From positions 1-8,852 of the forward strand of contig JALOSP010000029.1 in assembly GCA_025458365.1 (NCBI GenBank): 8,852 nt of DNA, written 5' to 3'. Under the pieces are notes generated by a model. The model saw only the letters and a program-made list of their open reading frames with translations, was not told the DNA's origin and did not search any database. How positions within the stretch are numbered: the first letter of the stretch is position 1; every line of letters starts with the position of its first letter. This DNA comes from Hyphomonadaceae bacterium (GTDB lineage Bacteria > Pseudomonadota > Alphaproteobacteria > Caulobacterales > Aquidulcibacteraceae). The position numbers were made by a program, and so were the translations under genes. Shown here piece after piece: positions 1 through 4,538 of this stretch.

Positions 1-600
1 TGGCGCCACGCGGCTGACCGGCCCGATCTGCCGGGCACCGGGGGCGAGCTGGCCCGTCATCTGCTCGATCAGGCCGGATTGCAGGACGTGCCGGTGGAGG
101 AAACCACACCTGGCGCCGACCATTATGATCCGATTGCGCGCGCTGTGCGGCTGTCGCCCGACAATCTGACAGGCCGATCAGTCACGGCTGTCGCTGTGGC
201 AGCCCATGAGGTCGGCCACGCGGTGCAGCATCGCGACGGCGACCGGTTTCTGGTGGCGCGCACCCGATGGGCCGGCTCTCTGGCCGGAGTGGACAAAGTC
301 GCTTTCTGGATCCTGATGTCGATCCCGATCATCGGTCTCCTGATCAAGTCCCCGGCGGTGGCAGGCGTCCAGCTGGGGGCGATTGTGGCCCTTCTTGGTG
401 GCCGAGTGCTGATGCATGTGCTGACCCTGCCGATGGAAATCGACGCCAGTTTCAAGCGCGCGCTGCCGGTGCTGGAACAGGGCGGCTTCCTGCAAGGCCG
501 TGACCTCGACGCCGCCCGGCAGGTGCTGCGTGCGGCGGCGGGAACTTATGTGGCGGGCGCCATGGCGACCCTGCTGGACGTGGTGCGCTGGATGCGGTGA
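1..600 (+). CDS. YugP-like neutral zinc metallopeptidase, membrane-anchored (5' end outside window)
   Basis: The reading frame is open from base 1 to the TGA at 598-600, giving 199 visible residues; the start lies to the left of the window, so about 25-30 N-terminal residues are probably missing compared with the roughly 225-residue family. The zinc site HEVGH is encoded at 205-219 and follows the pattern SVTAVAVAAHEVGHAVQH that is typical of the YugP family (neutral zinc metallopeptidase, Zn_peptidase_2). Upstream is the family block around DHYDPIARAVRLS, and downstream two hydrophobic stretches (about 292-345 and 352-432), then LTLPMEIDASFKRAL, which matches the conserved LPvEfDAS block and may supply a further metal ligand. 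A last hydrophobic segment (TYVAGAMATLLDVV) closes the protein. It probably acts as a membrane protease of unknown substrate. The gene ends 26 bases before the convergent clpP stop. Family assignment is firm; the physiological role is not known to me. Confidence 0.88.
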   Translation, partial: WRHAADRPDLPGTGGELARHLLDQAGLQDVPVEETTPGADHYDPIARAVRLSPDNLTGRSVTAVAVAAHEVGHAVQHRDGDRFLVARTRWAGSLAGVDKVAFWILMSIPIIGLLIKSPAVAGVQLGAIVALLGGRVLMHVLTLPMEIDASFKRALPVLEQGGFLQGRDLDAARQVLRAAAGTYVAGAMATLLDVVRWMR

Positions 601-626
601 GGCGCGCCAGCGCACGTCCGGAACGC

Positions 627-1232
627 TCAGCCGATTTCAGCCCGGGTCCGCACGATCTTGCCGACCAGACCATAGGCCTGGGCCTCTTCGGCACTCATCC
701 AATAGTCCCGCTCGGTGTCGGCCTTGATCTGATCCAGCGACTGGCCGGTGGCGTCGGCGAAAATCTGGTTCAGGCGACCGCGCATGCGGATGATCTCGCG
801 GGCCTGGATTTCCACGTCCGATGCCTGACCACCCACGCCACCGCGCGGTTCATGCAACAGGAAACGGGTGTTGGGCAGAGAGAACCGGCGCTCCTTCTCA
901 GCCGCCGCATAGATCAGCGCACCAGCAGAGGCGACCCAGCCAGACCCCAGCACATTCACCGGGGCCGGGATGAACTTGATCATGTCATGGATCATGTCGC
1001 CGCTTTCGACATGGCCGCCGGGTGAGGAGATGATCAGCAGGATCGGCTCGGCGCTTTCTGACGACAGGGCCAGCAGGCGTTCGCAGACAGACCGTGCTTG
1101 CTTGTCATCGATCCCGCCGGTCAACAGGATGGTTCGCGAGCTGAACAGCGCCTTTTCCACGATGTTCGGCGCGGGGCCGGACTTGGAGGCTTCTTCGTCT
1201 TCGTCATCAAGGCGGGTCGGTTGGGCGATCAT
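627..1232 (-). CDS. clpP: ClpP-family serine protease subunit
   Basis: The product belongs to the ATP-dependent Clp protease proteolytic subunit family. Taking the ATG at 1232-1230 as the start gives 201 residues. The catalytic triad is complete: Ser102 in WVASAGAL, His127 in LLHEPRGG and Asp176 in TERDYWMS, with the 25- and 49-residue spacing seen in E. coli ClpP. The substrate-binding SSPGG strand (about 69-73) is also present. I chose this ATG because GAGGAG lies at 1248-1243, ten bases upstream; the frame can be read back to a TTG at 1250, but that codon overlaps this Shine-Dalgarno site. The N-terminus is acidic (LDDEDEE) and lacks the usual ClpP start with the axial-loop sequence, so this may be a second ClpP paralogue of the kind many alphaproteobacteria carry rather than the main clpP next to clpX. 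Neither clpX nor tig is adjacent. It lies 97 bases downstream of mutL on the same strand, so co-transcription is possible. Confidence 0.9.
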   Translation of the reverse strand: MIAQPTRLDDEDEEASKSGPAPNIVEKALFSSRTILLTGGIDDKQARSVCERLLALSSESAEPILLIISSPGGHVESGDMIHDMIKFIPAPVNVLGSGWVASAGALIYAAAEKERRFSLPNTRFLLHEPRGGVGGQASDVEIQAREIIRMRGRLNQIFADATGQSLDQIKADTERDYWMSAEEAQAYGLVGKIVRTRAEIG

Positions 1233-1260
1233 CGGGCCGCAGCTCCTCAAACTGGAATGA

Positions 1261-1270
1261 CAACCGGTTG
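1261..1270. repeat. 10-bp perfect palindrome upstream of clpP
   Basis: CAACCGGTTG reads the same on both strands and lies about 30 bases upstream of the clpP ATG at 1232, in the short mutL-clpP gap. It could be an operator half-site pair or chance. A TTGACC resembling a -35 box lies at 1293-1288 on the minus strand, but no convincing -10 box is found at the expected distance, where the palindrome sits. Confidence 0.3.
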
Positions 1271-1329
1271 CGGGCTTTGGCCTTGCCGGTCAATGGCTGT
1301 CTCGCATGTGGGTGCCGGGACGTGCAGTC

Positions 1330-3198
1330 TCAAGTGCGGCCGAACAGTCGTTCGATGTCGGCCAGCGACAGTTTGACGAAGGTTGGGCGGCCATGGTTGC
1401 AGGTGCCTGAAAGCGGGGTCGCCTCCATTTCGCGCAACAGGGCGTTCATTTCATCCGGGTTCAGCCTGCGACCGGCGCGGACCGAGCCGTGGCAGGCCAT
1501 GGTGGACAGGACTTCGTCGATCCGTTCCTTCAGCGACAGCGCGCTGTCATGGGCGGCCAGATCATCGGCCAGATCGCGCACCAGCCCCCCGGCATTGACC
1601 TTGCCCAGCATGGCCGGCGTCTCGCGCACGGCAATGGCACCCGGCCCAAAACTCTCCAGCACCAGGCCGAAGGCTTCCAGCTCTGCCGCATGATCCAGCA
1701 GACGGCTGGCATCATCGGGCGCCAGGTCCACGATCTCGGGGATCAGATTGGGCTGGCGGGCAATCCCGGTACCTTCCATCGCGGCTTTCATCTTCATGAG
1801 CGTCAGACGCTCATGGGCCGCATGCTGATCAACCAGCACGATGCCGTCGCTGGTCTCGGCCAGCACATAGGTGGTGTGCAATTGGGCCCGTGCGGCCCCC
1901 AGCGGGTGGGTGTCTGGCGCCGGGGCGGGGGCGGCCGGCTGATCGGAGTGGAACGTGCGGGTGGACGGTTCGGCCAGACCACCGAGCAGGCTTGCCGCCT
2001 CCAGCCGTGCATCGATGGCACCTGCAGGCGGTCGCACAGACCCACCCCAGCCTTGCGGGCTCCAGCCCTGATATGCGGTTTGTGGCGCAGCTGGAGGCTT
2101 GCCCATAGCGCTGCCCAGCACACCCAGCGCCACCCGGCTCAGTCCCGCACTGGCCTGAATGCCGGATGATGCCAGCGCATGGCGCAGCGCGCTGACCACA
2201 AGGCCGCGCACCAGACCGGGGTCGCGGAACCGCACCTCGGTCTTGGCCGGGTGCACGTTCACATCCACCAGATGCGGGTCCATCTGCAGAAACAGCGCCA
2301 GCACCGGATGGCGGTCACGGGCCAGCACATCCTGATAGGCAGCACGCGCAGCCCCGCGCAGCAAGGGATCGCGCACCGGGCGGCCATTGACGAACAGATA
2401 TTGATGGCGGGCATCCCCGCGTGACGCCATTGGCAGGCCCGCCAGCCCGGTCAGGCGCACACCGGCACGTTCGGCCTCGATCTGGAGCGCATCGGCGGCG
2501 GCATCCCGGCCCAGCACGGCAGCCACCCGTGCCTTGCGCCTTGCCTCGTCGGTTTCGCCTTCCACCAGTGCCCGGAATGACACCCGGCCTTCACTGGTCA
2601 GCGTGAAGGCTACATCGGGCCGGGCCAGCGCCAGACGGCGCACCGTATCGCCCACCGCCATGCTTTCGGCGCGTGCGCCCTTGAGAAACTTCAGCCGGGC
2701 AGGGGTGGCAAAGAACAGGTCGCGCACCTCGATCCGCGTGCCGCTGGCCAGTCCGCCCCAGCGGGCCGGGCGAGGTGCAGCCAGATCGCCGCCCTCCACG
2801 CCGATCTCCCAGGCACCACTCCCCCCGGCGTCCTGCGCCCGCGAGGTCAACGTCAGCCGGGCCACCGCACCAATCGAGGGCAGGGCCTCGCCCCGGAAAC
2901 CCATGGAGCGGATATCGAGCAGGTCCACCGAGCCATCGGCGGCCACCGGCAGCTTGGAGGTGGCATGGCGCTCCACTGCCAGCGACAGTCCGGCGGCATC
3001 CATACCATGGCCGTCATCTTCCACCACAATCCGGGTGGCACCGCCATCCTCGATCAAAACCCGGATGTCTCGGGCACCGGCATCCAGCGCGTTTTCCACC
3101 AGTTCCTTGACGGCAGCCGCCGGGCGCTCGATCACCTCACCGGCGGCGATCCGGTTGATGACAGTGGTGGGAAGGCGGATGATGGTCACGCTGGACAC
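1330..3198 (-). CDS. mutL: DNA mismatch repair protein MutL
   Basis: MutL couples mismatch recognition by MutS to downstream excision. With the GTG at 3198-3196 as start the protein has 622 residues, normal for the family. The N-terminal GHKL ATPase shows all signature motifs: NRIAAGEVIERP (15-26), ELVENALDAGA with general base Glu32 and Mg-binding Asn36, DDGHGMD (61-67), ATSKL (79-83) and GFRGEAL (100-106). The transducer domain carries YLFVNGRPVRD and VDVNVHPAKTEVRF. A Pro/Ala-rich linker of roughly 100 residues follows. The C-terminal domain has the endonuclease-type motif DQHAAHERLTLM (457-468), MACHGSVRAGRR and CNHGRPTF with Cys600 and His602. The second Glu of DQHA(X)2E(X)4E is Met468 here. 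Start choice: GGAA at 3210-3207 lies eight bases before this GTG; a second GTG at 3189 (VTIIRLP) is an alternative, and the frame is open back to 3255. No mutS lies in the window. Confidence 0.96.
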   Translation of the reverse strand: MSSVTIIRLPTTVINRIAAGEVIERPAAAVKELVENALDAGARDIRVLIEDGGATRIVVEDDGHGMDAAGLSLAVERHATSKLPVAADGSVDLLDIRSMGFRGEALPSIGAVARLTLTSRAQDAGGSGAWEIGVEGGDLAAPRPARWGGLASGTRIEVRDLFFATPARLKFLKGARAESMAVGDTVRRLALARPDVAFTLTSEGRVSFRALVEGETDEARRKARVAAVLGRDAAADALQIEAERAGVRLTGLAGLPMASRGDARHQYLFVNGRPVRDPLLRGAARAAYQDVLARDRHPVLALFLQMDPHLVDVNVHPAKTEVRFRDPGLVRGLVVSALRHALASSGIQASAGLSRVALGVLGSAMGKPPAAPQTAYQGWSPQGWGGSVRPPAGAIDARLEAASLLGGLAEPSTRTFHSDQPAAPAPAPDTHPLGAARAQLHTTYVLAETSDGIVLVDQHAAHERLTLMKMKAAMEGTGIARQPNLIPEIVDLAPDDASRLLDHAAELEAFGLVLESFGPGAIAVRETPAMLGKVNAGGLVRDLADDLAAHDSALSLKERIDEVLSTMACHGSVRAGRRLNPDEMNALLREMEATPLSGTCNHGRPTFVKLSLADIERLFGRT

Positions 3199-3204
3199 AT
3201 GGGC

Positions 3205-3209
3205 GATTC
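3205..3209. promoter_or_regulatory. GANTC site next to the mutL start
   Basis: GATTC (GAATC on the minus strand) lies just upstream of the chosen mutL start codon and overlaps its weak GGAA ribosome binding site, in the mutL-rarD divergent region. GANTC is the target of the alphaproteobacterial cell-cycle methylase CcrM. No ccrM gene lies in this window, so methylation is inferred from the likely lineage, and a single 5-base site may be chance. Confidence 0.3.
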
Positions 3210-3251
3210 CGGGGCGTTCTGGAAGGGGTGCGGGCGGCTTGAGCCCGGCTG

Positions 3252-3296
3252 GCACGGCGCATTGGCCTTGTCATGCAATTGGGATAAGCGCCGTGC
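3252..3296 (+). promoter_or_regulatory. Perfect 9-bp inverted repeat ending at the rarD start codon
   Basis: GCACGGCGC at 3252-3260 and GCGCCGTGC at 3288-3296 are exact reverse complements separated by 27 bases. The right arm ends one base before the rarD GTG at 3297. In a transcript starting further upstream, the hairpin would take up bases next to the start codon and border the only Shine-Dalgarno-like run (GGGA at 3281-3284), so it could limit translation. As DNA it sits between the divergent mutL and rarD genes and could be an operator. The repeat is seen directly; the function is inferred. Confidence 0.45.
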
Positions 3297-4223
3297 GTGT
3301 CTGATCCCCAACCCGCCCCCGCCGCGCCTGCGCAGCCCGATCCTGCCGTCAGGCGCAATGCATTGCTGGCGGCCTTGGGCGCTTACGGCTTGTGGGGCAT
3401 GCTGCCTTTGATCCTGCAATTGTTCGCAGGCATGTCGCCCTGGCTGATCACCGCCCAGAGGGTGTTTTGGACCATCCCGTGCGCACTGCTGATCGGGCGG
3501 ATCGCAGCCGGGTCCTGGAGCGTGCTGAAAGTGCCACCCAAGGCGTTGGCGATGCTCAGCGTGACGGCTCTGCTGATTGGCGGCAATTGGGTGCTCTACA
3601 TCTGGGCCATCGACAATGACCGGGTGATCGAGAGCAGTCTGGGCTATTTCATCAATCCGCTGATCAATGTGGCACTGGGTGTTGTGCTGTTTTCCGAAAA
3701 GCTCAACCGGTTGCAGATGCTGGCCATCGGGCTGGCCGTGCTGGGCGTATTGAACCAGACCGTGCTGGTCGGACAATTCCCCTATGTCGCGCTGGGTCTG
3801 GCCTTGAGTTTTGCGGCCTATGGTTATTTCCGCAAGGTGATGCCGGTCGCCCCGGCGACGGGTCTGATGTGGGAGACCATCATTCTGGCGCCGCTGGCCG
3901 TGGCGGTTCTGGTGTATCTGGCCAGAGGTGGCGTGGATATCACGGGTGGCTCCAGCTGGACCCAGACCTTGCTGGCCCTGTCCGGCCCGGTGACGGCGGT
4001 TCCACTGATCCTGTTCGCGCTGGCCGCGCGCGGCCTGCCGATGACGACGCTTGGCCTGCTGCAATACATCGCGCCCAGTCTGCAATTCGCCACCGGCATC
4101 GTGTTGGGTGAAGCCTTCACCCCCGGCCACGCCATCACCTTTGGCCTGATCTGGAGCGGGCTTGTGCTCTATTCGATTTCTGCGGTCCGTTCCGCGGCGA
4201 GGCCGGAGGCCTTGCCGGGCTGA
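3297..4223 (+). CDS. rarD: RarD-family DMT-superfamily permease
   Basis: The 308-residue product is an integral inner-membrane protein with about ten predicted hydrophobic segments, the architecture of EamA/DMT transporters. RarD-specific blocks are clear: ALGAYGLWGMLPL near residue 27, GGNWVLYIWAIDN (95-107), ESSLGYFINPLINVALG (112-128), SFAAYGYFRK (171-180), GPVTAVPLILFALAARGLPM (230-249) and LGLLQYIAPSLQFATG (252-267) followed by GE. RarD was named for chloramphenicol sensitivity, but its real substrate is not established. The start is GTG; the first ATG nearby (3358) is out of frame. Only a weak GGGA precedes it, twelve bases away. A GATAAG at 3283-3288, if a -10 box, would start the transcript at or very near the GTG, making it leaderless. 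The gene is divergent from mutL, and a strong hairpin follows the stop. Confidence 0.93.
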   Translation: MSDPQPAPAAPAQPDPAVRRNALLAALGAYGLWGMLPLILQLFAGMSPWLITAQRVFWTIPCALLIGRIAAGSWSVLKVPPKALAMLSVTALLIGGNWVLYIWAIDNDRVIESSLGYFINPLINVALGVVLFSEKLNRLQMLAIGLAVLGVLNQTVLVGQFPYVALGLALSFAAYGYFRKVMPVAPATGLMWETIILAPLAVAVLVYLARGGVDITGGSSWTQTLLALSGPVTAVPLILFALAARGLPMTTLGLLQYIAPSLQFATGIVLGEAFTPGHAITFGLIWSGLVLYSISAVRSAARPEALPG

Positions 4224-4227
4224 CAGG

Positions 4228-4270
4228 CAAAAAAGAAACCCCGGACCACAAAGCAGGGAGGTCCGGGGTT
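4228..4270 (-). terminator. Intrinsic terminator with its T-tract on the minus strand
   Basis: AACCCCGGACC (4237-4247) and GGTCCGGGGTT (4260-4270) form a perfect 11-bp stem with a 12-base loop. On the plus strand the hairpin is preceded by CAAAAAAG and followed by GAAAAGG, which is not a U-tract. Read on the minus strand, the stem is followed by TTTCTTTTTTG, a textbook intrinsic terminator. It lies 13 bases after the rarD stop and may slow or stop plus-strand transcription too, but the best fit is the end of a minus-strand transcript. No minus-strand gene precedes it between 4270 and the divL start. Confidence 0.7.
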
Positions 4271-4419
4271 GAAAAGGTCTTGTTCATGCACGGGACCTGA
4301 AAACAGATCATCCCCGGCGACGCAAACCGCATGCCAGTCCGCCCGACCCGGATCGGGACAGACCCGGTCGCGTGGGTGTGGCTCGCAAACCCGCACAAAC
4401 GCCGCCTGATGGTCCAGCG

Positions 4420-4469
4420 CGTTAACCTTTGTTTACCGTTTCTTCAGCTAGATTGATCACCGGTTAACG
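4420..4469. repeat. 8-bp inverted repeat around the putative divL promoter
   Basis: CGTTAACC (4420-4427) and GGTTAACG (4462-4469) are exact reverse complements, 34 bases apart. Each contains TTAAC, the CtrA half-site core. The left arm is part of the CtrA-like box; the right arm would fall near the transcription start if TAGATT at 4449-4454 is the -10 box. Paired half-sites of this kind could serve an activator that also represses, or be recognised by another dimeric regulator. Confidence 0.4.
4422..4436 (+). promoter_or_regulatory. Near-consensus CtrA box upstream of divL
   Basis: TTAA-CCTTTGT-TTAC matches the CtrA consensus TTAA-N7-TTAA at seven of eight fixed bases, about 115 bases upstream of the divL start. 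A possible -10 box TAGATT lies at 4449-4454; with a 17-base spacer the -35 hexamer would be 4426-4431, inside the box, which is the arrangement seen at CtrA-activated promoters in Caulobacter. The match is seen directly; binding is inferred. Short A+T-rich motifs can arise by chance, although this is an A+T-rich island in G+C-rich DNA. Confidence 0.5.
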
Positions 4470-4476
4470 TCTGGCA

Positions 4477-4481
4477 GAATC
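4477..4481. promoter_or_regulatory. GANTC site in the divL 5' region
   Basis: GAATC at 4477-4481 fits the CcrM methylation target GANTC and lies 58 bases upstream of the divL GTG, close to the CtrA-like box. In Caulobacter, promoters with GANTC near the start site are often controlled by methylation state through GcrA. One short site in isolation is weak evidence. Confidence 0.35.
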
Positions 4482-4538
4482 AGCCCATCTCGCTGGCCAG
4501 ATAACCGGGTTCAAGGCCCGCACAGGAGCAATTCCGCC

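Larger units (their letters stand above)
4224..4538. other. 315-base rarD-divL intergenic region
   Basis: I find no convincing protein gene here on either strand. From left to right it holds a terminator-like hairpin (4237-4270), a G+C-rich stretch with a small hairpin CCCGA/TCGGG (4342-4346 with 4353-4357) and an 8-base direct repeat CGCAAACC (4321-4328 and 4384-4391). From about 4418 it becomes A+T-richer, as expected of a promoter, with the CtrA-like box, an 8-bp inverted repeat and a GANTC site. AGGAG at 4524-4528 is the divL ribosome binding site. A minus-strand reading frame at 4135-4398 resembles no family I know and looks like a shadow frame. A non-coding RNA on the minus strand ending at the hairpin is possible. 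Confidence 0.6.

Noticed and set aside
1233..1250. TTG at 1250 as the clpP start
   Set aside because: The extra codons include the GAGGAG that best serves as ribosome binding site for the ATG at 1232, and the added residues do not resemble ClpP.
3199..3255. N-terminal extension of mutL to 3255
   Set aside because: The added 19 residues are Pro-rich and precede the usual MutL N-terminus (IIRLPTTVINRIAAGE); family proteins start close to that block.
2534..3304. A 256-codon plus-strand frame opposite the 5' part of mutL
   Set aside because: Ser/Pro/Arg-rich composition and complete overlap with the conserved MutL ATPase domain mark it as a shadow frame.
3186..4130. A 314-codon minus-strand frame opposite rarD
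   Set aside because: Gln/His/Arg-rich low-complexity translation with no recognisable domain, fully antisense to a well-matched transporter gene.
4321..4391. Direct repeat CGCAAACC at 4321-4328 and 4384-4391 as part of a repeat array
   Set aside because: Only two 8-base copies, with no further units or regular spacing; not a CRISPR or tandem array.
4135..4398. An 87-codon minus-strand frame across the rarD-divL gap, including a short MNKTFSTPDLP peptide
   Set aside because: It reads through the terminator hairpin and into the rarD antisense strand, has no recognisable family and no good ribosome binding site that I can see.
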